Positions 37,240-46,243 of a DNA stretch of 64,000 bases are shown here, piece after piece. Source of the stretch: Flavobacterium johnsoniae UW101 (GTDB lineage: Bacteria > Bacteroidota > Bacteroidia > Flavobacteriales > Flavobacteriaceae); contig NC_009441.1 of the NCBI RefSeq assembly GCF_000016645.1, positions 5,828,001-5,892,000 on the forward strand, in the 5' to 3' direction. A program made the translations under genes and the position numbers. The notes below the pieces were generated by a model that ran no database searches, was not told where the DNA came from, and was given only the letters and a program-made list of their open reading frames with translations. Position 1 is the stretch's first letter. The number at the start of each line of letters is the position of its first letter.

Positions 37240-38924
37240 ATGTAGTTATTATACTCTCTTTTATTTCTTGCAAAGAGAAAACACCTGCATTGATTAAGCC
37301 CAATATCTCCAAAAAAACGGCTAAACTTATGCAGGAAAAAGCACTGAATGAACTTGAAAAAAGTAATTACAACAGCTCATTTTATTATTTTAATAAATCA
37401 AAAGTAATATTTGAAGCCGCAAAAGACAGCTCAAATATAGTTTTCAACTTACTTCAAATGGCCACCATTCAACAAATAAATGGTGATTATTATGGCAGTA
37501 AAGAGACTTTAACCGAAGCATTACCTTTCTTTAAAAAAAACGATGACTATAAAGCTCCAGTTAATAATCTGTTTGGTATTGCAGACAAAGAACTTTCACT
37601 TTATGATGATGCCGTATTTTATTACAATGAAGCTTTAAAAGATGCTAAAGATGAGGCATCAAGACAATCTCCGTTAAACAATATTGCCGTTATTTACATT
37701 AAGCAGAAAAAATACGATAAGGCAATTAAAATTTTAGAATCCATTTTAGACACAAAAGCACTTGATGAATTTGTAAAAAGTAAATCGAGAGTTATGGACA
37801 ATCTTGGATTTGCTTATTTTAAAAAAGGAATTAAGGATAAAAGTCTTCAGTTTCTAAATGAAGCATTAAAATTAAGAATACAAGCTGATGACTCTTATGG
37901 AAGTATTGGAAGTTACCTACATCTGGCAGAATTTTACTCAGAAACCGATCTCCAAAAATCAAATAAATATGCTGAAAAGGCCTATCAAACAGCCAGTAAA
38001 TTAAACAGCGTAGATGAACGTCTAAAATCGCTCGCAATTTTAATTTCTAATGGATCAGGTACAATATATTCAAAAAAATATATAGCAATAAACGACAGCA
38101 TCACAAATATCCGCAACAACTTTAAAAACAAATTCGCAAAAATTAAATACGATTCGAAAAAGGAAAAAGATGAAAACCAAAAACTTCGACTAGAAAAAGC
38201 TGAAAATTTAGTAGCGCTGAAAGAAGCCGAAAAAGATAAAGTAATCTTATTTGCCACCATAATTGCCACTTTAATTTCTCTTGTGTCATTAGGTCTTTAT
38301 CTAAGAAAACGTTACAAACACAAAACTCGACTTGTTGCTATAAAAACAGCATATAACACCGAAACCCGAATTGCCAAAGACATTCATGACGGATTAGCAA
38401 ATGATGTTTTTCATGCGATAACATATACACAAACTCAGCCCTTAACCAACGACAATAACAAAGAAAACCTGTTACAAAAACTCGATGATATTTATTCACG
38501 AGTACGCGGAATTTCTCGTGAAAATAATGATATCAATACCGGACCTAATTACCCCAATTATTTAAAGGAAATGCTTTCTACCTATAATAGTCCTCAAACA
38601 AACGTTATTATTAATAGTATCGAAAAAATAAATTGGGATTCGGTTGAAGATTTAAAAAAGATTGCCATTCAGCGTGTATTACATGAATTAATGGTTAATA
38701 TGAAAAAACACAGCGAAGCTTCTATCGTTGTTATAAAATTTGAAAGCAGTTCAAATACCTTATTTATAAATTACTCGGATAATGGAAAAGGCTGCGAAAA
38801 ATCAAAAATTATCAAAAATGGTCTGCAAAATATGGAAATCCGTATTCTAGCCATAAAGGGAACTATTACTTTTGAAACTGAACCAGATAAAGGTTTTAAA
38901 GTAAAAATAACAATGCCTAAATAA
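37218..38924 (+). CDS. TPR-containing sensor histidine kinase, copy 1
   Basis: I chose ATG 37218 (568 residues, MLRSPFFY...) because the paralogue at 50198 starts with the same residues; an upstream ATG at 37191 would add nine. An N-terminal lipobox-like FISCKEK is followed by TPR-like helical repeats (about 40-280), a coiled-coil, a membrane helix (about 340-362), a HisKA_3-type segment ETRIAKDIHDGLANDV (His about 390) and HATPase_c (DNGKGCEKSK, NGLQNM). The TPR part would be periplasmic, the kinase cytoplasmic. It is 6 nt before a LuxR-type response regulator, its obvious partner. Confidence 0.88.
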   Translation: MLRSPFFYVVIILSFISCKEKTPALIKPNISKKTAKLMQEKALNELEKSNYNSSFYYFNKSKVIFEAAKDSSNIVFNLLQMATIQQINGDYYGSKETLTEALPFFKKNDDYKAPVNNLFGIADKELSLYDDAVFYYNEALKDAKDEASRQSPLNNIAVIYIKQKKYDKAIKILESILDTKALDEFVKSKSRVMDNLGFAYFKKGIKDKSLQFLNEALKLRIQADDSYGSIGSYLHLAEFYSETDLQKSNKYAEKAYQTASKLNSVDERLKSLAILISNGSGTIYSKKYIAINDSITNIRNNFKNKFAKIKYDSKKEKDENQKLRLEKAENLVALKEAEKDKVILFATIIATLISLVSLGLYLRKRYKHKTRLVAIKTAYNTETRIAKDIHDGLANDVFHAITYTQTQPLTNDNNKENLLQKLDDIYSRVRGISRENNDINTGPNYPNYLKEMLSTYNSPQTNVIINSIEKINWDSVEDLKKIAIQRVLHELMVNMKKHSEASIVVIKFESSSNTLFINYSDNGKGCEKSKIIKNGLQNMEIRILAIKGTITFETEPDKGFKVKITMPK

Positions 38925-38930
38925 AAGCCT

Positions 38931-39599
38931 ATGTTTAAAAAAGTAATAATTGCTGAAGATATCGACGCAATGAATTTAGGAATTCAACAAGTTTTAAAAG
39001 ATTTAAATATTGTCAATTTTCAACATTCCAGATTTTGCGATGATGCATTTCTAAAAATACGCGCTGCAATTCAGCAAAATGAACCTTATGATTTATTAAT
39101 CAGCGATCTTTCTTTTAAAACAGATCATCGCAAATCTGACATTACCAGTGGAGACGAACTGGTTCAAAAAGTTCGAGAACTGCAGTCGGATATTAAAATC
39201 ATTGCTTACTCGGTAGAAGATAAAAGTTACCGCATTAAATCACTTTTTGAAGATGCCGAAATAGATGCTTTTGTATTAAAAGGTTTAAATAGTATCGAAG
39301 AGTTAAAAAAAGCGATTAGTATTATTTCAACTTCCGATCAAAAATTTATTTCTCCGGAAGTTGCTTCGGCATTACTGGAAAAAAACAATTTCGAAATTGA
39401 CGATGTCGATATTAAAATTCTAAAATATTTATCAGCCGGAACGTCGCAGGATGAAATTATCGAAATTTTTAAAAACAGCGATGTAAAACCAAACAGTAAA
39501 AGTGCCATGGAAAAAAGATTAGCAAAACTCAAAGACTTTTTTAAAGCCAATAATACCGTTCATTTGGTTTCGATTACAAAAGATATGGGAATTATTTAA
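38931..39599 (+). CDS. LuxR/NarL-like response regulator
   Basis: The 222-residue protein has an N-terminal receiver (EDIDAMN, acidic E9/D10; phospho-acceptor Asp59 in YDLLISDLSF; IIAYS; FVLKGL) and a C-terminal helical region from about 155 (DDVDIKILKYLSAGTSQDEIIEIF), a diverged helix-turn-helix of LuxR type. It is 6 nt downstream of the TPR kinase. It is a candidate binder of the TAYGG-N4-CCRTA palindrome found directly downstream at 39671 and at two other promoters, since LuxR-type dimers usually bind such TAC/GTA-type palindromes (inference). Confidence 0.85.
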   Translation: MFKKVIIAEDIDAMNLGIQQVLKDLNIVNFQHSRFCDDAFLKIRAAIQQNEPYDLLISDLSFKTDHRKSDITSGDELVQKVRELQSDIKIIAYSVEDKSYRIKSLFEDAEIDAFVLKGLNSIEELKKAISIISTSDQKFISPEVASALLEKNNFEIDDVDIKILKYLSAGTSQDEIIEIFKNSDVKPNSKSAMEKRLAKLKDFFKANNTVHLVSITKDMGII

Positions 39600-39620
39600 A
39601 CTCCCAATTACTTCATTTTC

Positions 39621-39644
39621 AAAGCTCCTTCGGGAGCTTTTTTT
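39621..39644 (+). terminator. terminator with UUCG tetraloop
   Basis: AAAGCTCC and GGAGCTTT close a TTCG loop (39621-39640), followed by a T-tract to 39644, 21 nt after the response-regulator stop. Confidence 0.95.
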
Positions 39645-39670
39645 ATTCCTGAAATTTAAAATTTTCAGAT

Positions 39671-39714
39671 TATGGTTTTCCGTAATATACTGGTTTTGAT
39701 TGGTTTTACTTTTG
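39671..39714 (+). promoter_or_regulatory. palindrome-activated promoter A (TAYGG-N4-CCRTA, 22 nt, -7 box)
   Basis: TATGGTTTTCCGTA (39671-39684) is followed after exactly 22 nt by the -7 box TACTTTTG (39707-39714). The 51-nt block starting at 39670 is 43/51 identical to the block starting at 45938 before another small gene. The third case is at 61080-61123 on the minus strand. Confidence 0.7.
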
Positions 39715-39754
39715 AATTACAAAACAATTTAAATATTAATTAAAATCAAAAATT

Positions 39755-39988
39755 ATGGAATACAAAGTAGTACCATTCGTAGCTTCAATCGATCCAAAAA
39801 AAGGAACTTCAAATCACGTAGCTGAGCAACTTGAAAGCTTAATAAAAAATTACACAAATCAAAGTTGGGAATATGTACGTTTAGAAAGCGTATCAACATT
39901 TGTCCACCCAGATAATGGCTGTTTTGGATTTGGAGCCAAACCAGGTTACACAACAAATAGCCAAATGGTTGTTTTTCAGAAAAAATGA
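39755..39988 (+). CDS. small conserved protein (DUF4177-like)
   Basis: The 77-residue cytoplasmic protein begins MEYKVVPFVASIDPKKGTS and contains NQSWEYVRLESVSTF and GYTTNSQMVVFQK. This two-strand/helix/strand pattern resembles DUF4177 (EYKVV...GWEYV). Function unknown. Its stop overlaps the start of the YidD-like gene by 4 nt. It is under promoter A, so it heads the accessory operon. Confidence 0.7.
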   Translation: MEYKVVPFVASIDPKKGTSNHVAEQLESLIKNYTNQSWEYVRLESVSTFVHPDNGCFGFGAKPGYTTNSQMVVFQKK

Positions 39989-40266
39989 AATATTTAATTC
40001 TATTAATTATTCGATTGTATTGGTTTTTAATTCCACAATCGAGCAGAAGAAAATGCATTTTTAAAAAATCTTGTTCCCATTATGTATTTGAAACAACCAG
40101 AAAAGAAGGATTCTTAAAAGGCATAAAAGCATTTCAATTTAGATACAAAAACTGTAGAGGAAATTTTTCAATTTTTCAAAATCCAATCAACAACAAAATT
40201 CAAATGATTCTTCCTTCACAAATAATAATTGAGAAGGAAGAAATTGCCGAAAGATTAATTACTTAA
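39985..40266 (+). CDS. YidD-like membrane protein insertion factor
   Basis: The 93-residue protein has an N-terminal hydrophobic/amphipathic helix (MKYLILLIIRLYWFLIP) and the YidD core CIFKKSCSHYVFETTRKEG...YKNCRGNF, matching the CxFxPSCSxYxxEAI pattern with three of its Cys. Housekeeping YidD sits in the rpmH-rnpA-yidC region and helps YidC insert proteins. This copy is in an accessory block, starting inside the previous gene's stop, so it is probably a specialised paralogue serving the membrane proteins encoded downstream. Confidence 0.8.
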   Translation: MKYLILLIIRLYWFLIPQSSRRKCIFKKSCSHYVFETTRKEGFLKGIKAFQFRYKNCRGNFSIFQNPINNKIQMILPSQIIIEKEEIAERLIT

Positions 40267-40357
40267 GTCCAAACAAAATCAGGTATTTGTACTCTTTCAG
40301 CAGGAGCCAATTCTAATTAGATTTATCGAATATCATTTATCCTAAAGCTTTGAAATT

Positions 40358-40882
40358 TTGCTTTCACAATATCTAAAATATTTATTCAAAGAGATCACCT
40401 TTACTAAAATAGTATTGGTAAGATTCTTTATTGTTCTCTTTAAAAGAAATAAAAATATTGAACTTTTAAAATTGAATTACGGAACAAATTACTTGTTCAA
40501 AAACAGTTTTATTATCATTGAGTACGATTTCAATAATGCCTTGTGGTATTCATTTAACAATAAAAAAACTTTAGAAAAAAGCATCAAAATTTTCAATCTT
40601 GAAAATATCTCTCCAAACATGGATATAATAGTTCATGGTTTCTTTAGGAAAAAGAAATATTCGTTAACATTTGAGCCCTCTTTAAAAATAGAAAATCAAA
40701 GTTTCAAAACGAATTTTTCAAATCTTTCTTTAAATCTGAAACATAATCAAATTCCTCAATTAACTCATCCTTCAATAGAGATTTCTATTTCAAAACCGGA
40801 GATAAAAACATCAAAAGTTAGTATAAAAAATCAAGCAGTCAATTTCAATCATAATACTTATAACCAAAACGAATTTATATGA
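40358..40882 (+). CDS. hypothetical protein of accessory operon
   Basis: The 174-residue frame has no ATG near its start; TTG at 40358 (or ATT at 40355, after an in-frame stop at 40343) is the likely start. The N-terminal 35 residues are hydrophobic/basic and may be a membrane anchor; the rest is Asn-, Lys- and Ile-rich. No family recognised. Its stop overlaps the next start by 4 nt, which supports it being translated. Confidence 0.55.
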   Translation: MLSQYLKYLFKEITFTKIVLVRFFIVLFKRNKNIELLKLNYGTNYLFKNSFIIIEYDFNNALWYSFNNKKTLEKSIKIFNLENISPNMDIIVHGFFRKKKYSLTFEPSLKIENQSFKTNFSNLSLNLKHNQIPQLTHPSIEISISKPEIKTSKVSIKNQAVNFNHNTYNQNEFI

Positions 40883-42123
40883 CACGAGAATATTACAAAC
40901 TACCTGAGTCTAGTGCAATAATGCGATTTCTGTGGAAATGCGCTGGAGGAGATCGTTATTTACTTGAAAGAGCTACCTATTCTGACCAAATAAAATACAT
41001 GTGTTTGGGAGGAATTGTTTTTGCAACTGGAGCTTTGGCTGGGATTGCAGGCGGGTATGCCTTTTATACCATATTTGAGCCAAGAGGATCTGCAATTGAT
41101 AATCCTATTGATTTACAAACTATTTGTATAGCATTTTTCTTTGGAATTGTTTGGGGATTAATGATATTCAACATTGATCGTTTCATTGTGACAAGTACTG
41201 GTAAAGGAGATGGAACTGAAGCTATTACTATAGGCGAACTAAAAAGTGCACTTCCTAGAATTTTAATGGGAATGATCATCGCTATGACAATTTCAAAACC
41301 TGTTGAAATTAGAATGTTTAAAACCGAAATTGACATAAAACTACGAGAAAAACAACTTGAACAACAAGCTGAATATCAAAAAAAAGTAGATAAAACTTAT
41401 TCAGATCGAGAAAAATTATTAACTGCAGAATTTGGAACTATTGCGAAAGAAAGGACTGCATTAAATGAACGAATTAAAGCTGCAGAACAAGCTTATACTG
41501 ATAATTTAATGGGTAAAGGAGAAAAAGTACCCGCTGGAAATGGCCCTTTATCACGAGCATTAAAATCGCAATTAGATGATCTAACCAATCAATTAGCAAC
41601 TTTTGACAAACAAAATGGAAAAGATTTAGCTGAACTAAATAAAAGAAAAGATATTCTAAGAATAGAAAAAGACAAAGCCAGAGCAGATAATACAAAAATA
41701 GCGAATGGTCTCGATGGTTTACTTGAACGCATAAAAATTGCTCATGAAGTAGCCGGTTTTTGGATTTCTCTTTTTATCACTTTACTATTCATGGCAATAG
41801 AACTTACTCCTATTTTTTTCAAGCTAATGTTAACCAAAACGACTTATGACTATTTGGCTGAAAACCGTGATGAATTAATTAAGGCAGAATACGGAATTGA
41901 GGTAAAATATGATTACTACAAAGATAAACAGGGAGTAGAAAAACATTTAGTGATTAATCATGAGGCTGAAAAGTTAATTTTTGAAAAAATGAAAGTTACA
42001 GAAATTCAAAAGGAGCTTACAAAATATGCTGTTGAAAAGTATAAAGAAAGAGAAATGAGTAAAATAGATAACAATCTGGATGCTTATATAAATTCAATCG
42101 AAAAAAATGAACAAAGCAGTTAA
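40879..42123 (+). CDS. DUF4407 membrane protein 1
   Basis: The 414-residue protein has FLWKCAGGDRYLLERATYSDQIKY before the first helix, the N-terminal signature of DUF4407. Membrane helices lie at about 37-60, 78-98, 128-145 and 295-316, with a long charged coiled-coil (about 150-280) between the third and fourth and a charged cytoplasmic tail. Function unknown. It overlaps the next gene, also DUF4407-like, by 17 nt, so the two products probably form a heteromeric complex. Confidence 0.85.
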   Translation: MTREYYKLPESSAIMRFLWKCAGGDRYLLERATYSDQIKYMCLGGIVFATGALAGIAGGYAFYTIFEPRGSAIDNPIDLQTICIAFFFGIVWGLMIFNIDRFIVTSTGKGDGTEAITIGELKSALPRILMGMIIAMTISKPVEIRMFKTEIDIKLREKQLEQQAEYQKKVDKTYSDREKLLTAEFGTIAKERTALNERIKAAEQAYTDNLMGKGEKVPAGNGPLSRALKSQLDDLTNQLATFDKQNGKDLAELNKRKDILRIEKDKARADNTKIANGLDGLLERIKIAHEVAGFWISLFITLLFMAIELTPIFFKLMLTKTTYDYLAENRDELIKAEYGIEVKYDYYKDKQGVEKHLVINHEAEKLIFEKMKVTEIQKELTKYAVEKYKEREMSKIDNNLDAYINSIEKNEQSS

Positions 42124-43651
42124 CGAAATTCGGCTTTTTTTATTTACATGTTCTGGAGAAGATAATTACATTTTAAAAAGATGTAATAAACGAATCCAGA
42201 CAAGATTTGCATTGCTTGGCTTTTTTGTTCTTCTAATATTTATTGGATGTTTTTTCAGTGCAACTTTTTTTATTATTTCATTATTTAATGGAGCTCATTT
42301 TTTTGGCATCACAATTGGTTTTATTTGGGGAGCAGTAGTTGTAAATATGTATTTATTATTACTCCATACTATCTCACCAGCAATAATTCCTTTATCATCA
42401 AAAAGAAAAAAGAGCAAAAACTCCAATAACAATGTCGAAATAAATACGAACCAAAACAGTTTTGTAAATCTTTCCATGATTTTGAGAATTGGCTTCATGA
42501 CTTTATTAGCGATCATTATTGCTCAACCTTTAAGCGTATATCTGCTCTCACACTCCGTACAAAATGATATTGAAAAACATAAAATCTCGGAAAGAATTAA
42601 ACTATACACATTAACAAACAGTCAATTAATTAAAGAAGAACTTATTAATCGAAAAGAATTTAATAACAAGGTTATTAGTCAGTTAAATTATGCAGAAACA
42701 AAATCCCTTCAAAATCAAATTGGCATAATAAATTCAAAAATTAAAACAGATAGTTTATTCGTTATCAACACAATAAAGAAATTAACTCAATTTAATAAAA
42801 TTGACAGAAAATTTAGTTTAAGTAATAAAGAGGAATTACAGAAAATAAAAATATTAAATGACCTCGAAAATTTATTAGCCAATGAATTAACATCAGATAA
42901 GAATTTTATAATAGATATTAATTCTATAGCTATAGGTGGTTCACTAAAATCAGATTTTGATAATTTCAAAAACAATTTAAATACTTTAGTCACAAATAAG
43001 ATTGATAACTATAATTCTTTAAATAATCTTTTAAATAAAAGCAATTTTTATGTAAAAACAATTCAATTGTTATTTACTGGAAATCCAATTTCATGGATTA
43101 TTACAGTAATTGTTTGTTTAGTATTTGTTTTCCCAATTTACTCTAAATACAAAGCACGTAATTTATGTTCGAGAATATTTAAAACCAATGAAAGAAATGA
43201 ACGTGATATTGTTAAATTAAGAGAAGAACTTATAAAGACAACAGATTTTAATTGGCTAGAAAGTAAAATAAAATCAGTTAATATAAACAGTATTAATACG
43301 TCAGATTATTATTTCCAACGAATGTTAATCGAGCATCGAATTATTCTAGAAGAGTACGAAAATTCAAAAAAGGTATTTACAAAAATCCTCTCTCATAATA
43401 TATCATCTTTCAACAAAGAATCTTTAAAAAGACTAAGGCCATTATTAGACAAATTAAAGCATTTTAATTTTCAAAAGTATAGTGTAATCGAAAGATCAAT
43501 TAATAAAGAATATACTGATGAAGAAATGCGTAAATATGAATATTGGTTAGATTCTCCTTTTAGAACTAAAATGAGATTAATTACAAAGATTTCAAATAAT
43601 GAAAAAGGACTACTAGACTTCCTCTACGATCAAAAACCTGAAAACGATTAG
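42107..43651 (+). CDS. DUF4407-like membrane protein 2 (diverged paralogue)
   Basis: The 514-residue protein repeats the start of its neighbour (FLFTCSGEDNYILKRCNKRIQTRF versus FLWKCAGGDRYLLERATYSDQIKY). Helices lie at about 33-55, 65-85, 125-145 and 315-335, with a helical insert between the last two and a 170-residue charged C-terminal part. It is less conserved than the first DUF4407 protein, and its sequence is very A+T-rich. The 17-nt overlap with the upstream gene suggests coupled translation. Confidence 0.7.
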   Translation: MNKAVNEIRLFLFTCSGEDNYILKRCNKRIQTRFALLGFFVLLIFIGCFFSATFFIISLFNGAHFFGITIGFIWGAVVVNMYLLLLHTISPAIIPLSSKRKKSKNSNNNVEINTNQNSFVNLSMILRIGFMTLLAIIIAQPLSVYLLSHSVQNDIEKHKISERIKLYTLTNSQLIKEELINRKEFNNKVISQLNYAETKSLQNQIGIINSKIKTDSLFVINTIKKLTQFNKIDRKFSLSNKEELQKIKILNDLENLLANELTSDKNFIIDINSIAIGGSLKSDFDNFKNNLNTLVTNKIDNYNSLNNLLNKSNFYVKTIQLLFTGNPISWIITVIVCLVFVFPIYSKYKARNLCSRIFKTNERNERDIVKLREELIKTTDFNWLESKIKSVNINSINTSDYYFQRMLIEHRIILEEYENSKKVFTKILSHNISSFNKESLKRLRPLLDKLKHFNFQKYSVIERSINKEYTDEEMRKYEYWLDSPFRTKMRLITKISNNEKGLLDFLYDQKPEND

Positions 43652-43654
43652 AAA

Positions 43655-45397
43655 ATGCTAGATAAAATAGTAAATATCATCAATGAAGAAACTTTTATAG
43701 GAGAAGATAATCTAGCCTATAAAAAAATCACATATGAAATTCTAATACCAAGAAAAACATATTTGAAAGGAATTATTTCAGGAAAATACAGAGGGATTAA
43801 AATCGATGACGATTATGAAAAAGCTGATTTATTTGATTTTGAAATTTATGAAGCAAATGTAATAACTGAAAGTCGAGATGACTTTAGAGCTAACAAACCT
43901 TTCATTTTTCCTAAAGATTTTGAAAATGTTATTAAGAGGAAAAGAATAAAAGGTGAAAAATTTCCAAAAGAAAAATTACCTAGAGATCTTGCCGTAACAA
44001 TAAATGCGAATGAAAAGTTATTTGGAGTAAATCTGTTAGAACCTGAATTATTTGAATTTGAAATAATAAGAAAACTTCATCAAACAGAAGGTGATGAAAT
44101 TTTTGGATCATTTAATGCTTACATTACAGGATATATTATTGATGAAACAAGTGAAATTGAAGAGAAAGTTATTTTAGTTCAAGATGAAGTAACTAGTATT
44201 TCAGAATCTCCCTCAATTTGTGTATGTAGTAATATTGAAACAGGCAGAACAGAAATTAAAAACAATTATATCCGAAGAGAATATAAATGCAAAAATCATA
44301 ATCATAATGTTTGGGGTAATTGGCAATATTTAAAAAATAGTCAACCATTAAATTTTAGAGCTCATAATACTAACAGCAATCCAGGGTGTGCAAGTCAAGG
44401 TTTTGGAATTCTTGGTATTTTATTCGGATTAGCATTTCTTATATTTATATTACCAAGCATTTTATATATTATTGCTCTTTTCATAATTATTCTAGTTTTG
44501 GGTAATCTTGTATCATTTTTCAAACCATTCTTTAGAATAATTGGAATATTATTTTTAATCGGATTTATTGCCTCTCTAATCCATTCTATTAGTAAACAAT
44601 CACATACATATAATCCAAAACCTCTAATTGTTGATTCACCAAGAGAAGTAGCCCCATATATTCCTATTGACGAAACTAGACATGAAGACCAAAATATTGA
44701 AAATGATAGTATCATAACAAGATATAGATCTTGGAGAGATTATTCTGGAAACAAATATGAAGGTGAATATAAAATCAAGTTAAGCGATTATAAGAAAGCA
44801 CATTTGTTCAAAGAAAGTCTTCCTTTAAGCTCAAATACTATAAATGCTTATGATAAGGTTATTTTTGATTTAAAAGAATTTGATAAAAATAATTTTAATA
44901 GTCTATTTAAACTTTTTGATAGTATTGGTAAAGCAAAAAAATTAAACGAGATACAATTTGCTGAAATGATTGTAACATTTGTTCAAGATATACCATATGC
45001 TATAGTACTTGATAAAGACTGCAATTCTAATTTATACAGTGATCGCTTTACAAAAAATTATCTTTTAAACAATAAAGGAGATTGCAGTGGAAACCAACGG
45101 TTCGGGATCAATACTCCCATAGAATTTTTAGTCAATCTAAAAGGAGATTGCGACACACGCACATTATTATTATACGGTATTTTAAGCCATTATAATTATG
45201 ATATTGCACTTATGAGTAGTGAATTTTACGGACACTCAATAATTGGGATTAATTTACCAATTAATGGTGCTACCTATGACTATAATGGCCAAAAATATAT
45301 TCTGTGGGAAACAACAGCTCCAAATGCTAAACCCGGAAATATACCAAATGAAATTTCAAATTTAAATAACTGGAGAATCTCCCTAAAATCAAAATAA
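43655..45397 (+). CDS. membrane protein with transglutaminase-like cysteine protease fold
   Basis: The 580-residue protein has an N-terminal soluble region (about 1-240, with CVCSN and CKNHNH Cys/His pairs), two or three hydrophobic helices (about 250-310), a linker, and a C-terminal transglutaminase-like domain. The C-terminal domain has Cys499 in LKGDCDTRTLLL, His527 in YGHSIIGI and Glu552 in LWETT, a plausible Cys-His-acid triad. Such domains act as proteases or cross-linkers. It starts 3 nt after the second DUF4407 gene, so it is cotranscribed with it. Substrate unknown. Confidence 0.75.
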   Translation: MLDKIVNIINEETFIGEDNLAYKKITYEILIPRKTYLKGIISGKYRGIKIDDDYEKADLFDFEIYEANVITESRDDFRANKPFIFPKDFENVIKRKRIKGEKFPKEKLPRDLAVTINANEKLFGVNLLEPELFEFEIIRKLHQTEGDEIFGSFNAYITGYIIDETSEIEEKVILVQDEVTSISESPSICVCSNIETGRTEIKNNYIRREYKCKNHNHNVWGNWQYLKNSQPLNFRAHNTNSNPGCASQGFGILGILFGLAFLIFILPSILYIIALFIIILVLGNLVSFFKPFFRIIGILFLIGFIASLIHSISKQSHTYNPKPLIVDSPREVAPYIPIDETRHEDQNIENDSIITRYRSWRDYSGNKYEGEYKIKLSDYKKAHLFKESLPLSSNTINAYDKVIFDLKEFDKNNFNSLFKLFDSIGKAKKLNEIQFAEMIVTFVQDIPYAIVLDKDCNSNLYSDRFTKNYLLNNKGDCSGNQRFGINTPIEFLVNLKGDCDTRTLLLYGILSHYNYDIALMSSEFYGHSIIGINLPINGATYDYNGQKYILWETTAPNAKPGNIPNEISNLNNWRISLKSK

Positions 45398-45399
45398 TC

Positions 45400-45909
45400 A
45401 TGGACAAACAAAGTTTATTTTTCACTTGCCTTGTAGCAATAGTTTCAACTTTATTAATGTTAATGTCAATCCAATTTTTAACCAAAAAATTAAATATTAA
45501 ACATGAGGAACAAGAAAAAATAAAAATTTCATACACAATATGGTATGTCTCTATTTTAATTAGTTATTTTCTATTTTTAAAAGTGGCTTTAGAATTAATT
45601 GAAAATTCTATTGAAATAATCATTTACTCTAAAACAATAGAAAATACATTTTTGACATCAATGCAAAAAATTACACTTTTTATTGGCTTTACATTTTTCT
45701 TCACTTTCACATCTTATTTTACAGTTGAAAAAATACAGCAATTATCATTTGGTAAAAGATTAGACAGTATTGAGATTGAAAAGGAAAACATTGGTTATTA
45801 CCTTATAAAAGGATTTTTATTGATCCTATTTACTTTTTCTCTAATTAGCATTTTCGAACATTTCTTAAAATGGTTTGTTCCAACTGTAGATGCTCCATTT
45901 TATCATTAA
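45400..45909 (+). CDS. hypothetical four-helix membrane protein
   Basis: The 169-residue protein has hydrophobic segments at about 5-25, 45-70, 85-110 and 130-155 and no recognised motif. It starts 2 nt after the transglutaminase-like gene and is the last gene of the accessory operon. Its function is probably linked to the preceding membrane proteins. Confidence 0.6.
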   Translation: MDKQSLFFTCLVAIVSTLLMLMSIQFLTKKLNIKHEEQEKIKISYTIWYVSILISYFLFLKVALELIENSIEIIIYSKTIENTFLTSMQKITLFIGFTFFFTFTSYFTVEKIQQLSFGKRLDSIEIEKENIGYYLIKGFLLILFTFSLISIFEHFLKWFVPTVDAPFYH

Positions 45910-45938
45910 TTATAAATGAAGTGGTAAATTTATCACAT

Positions 45939-45982
45939 TATGGTTTTCCATAAAATACTGATTTTAATCGGTTTTACATTTG
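45939..45982 (+). promoter_or_regulatory. palindrome-activated promoter B
   Basis: TATGGTTTTCCATA (45939-45952) is a perfect palindrome with a 4-nt centre. Exactly 22 nt later TACATTTG (45975-45982) forms a consensus -7 box. It drives the 68-residue protein at 46021. Confidence 0.7.
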
Positions 45983-46020
45983 AATAAAACAAATATTTTT
46001 TTAATTAAATTTTTAAAATC

Positions 46021-46227
46021 ATGAAAAATTATTATGTAAATCAAAACGCTCAATCAAATGGTGATCACGAAGTTCATACTGGAGATTGTATTTATTTACC
46101 ATTACCTGAAAATCGAAAATATTTAGGAATCTTTTCGAACTGTAAGGATGCTGTTACTGAAGCAAAAAAAACTTATACCAAATCAAATGGATGTAAAACT
46201 TGTTGCAAAGAATGTCATACTAGTTAA
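46021..46227 (+). CDS. small Cys-rich conserved protein
   Basis: The 68-residue protein begins MKNYYVNQNAQSNGDHEVH and ends SNGCKTCCKECHTS; with GDCIYLP and FSNCKDA it has six Cys and several His. Similar short proteins are common in Bacteroidota and other bacteria, with unknown function. The CxxCCxxC end may bind a metal. No signal peptide. It has its own promoter (B) and a hairpin after the stop. Confidence 0.75.
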   Translation: MKNYYVNQNAQSNGDHEVHTGDCIYLPLPENRKYLGIFSNCKDAVTEAKKTYTKSNGCKTCCKECHTS

Positions 46228-46243
46228 ACTAGAATGAACTTTA

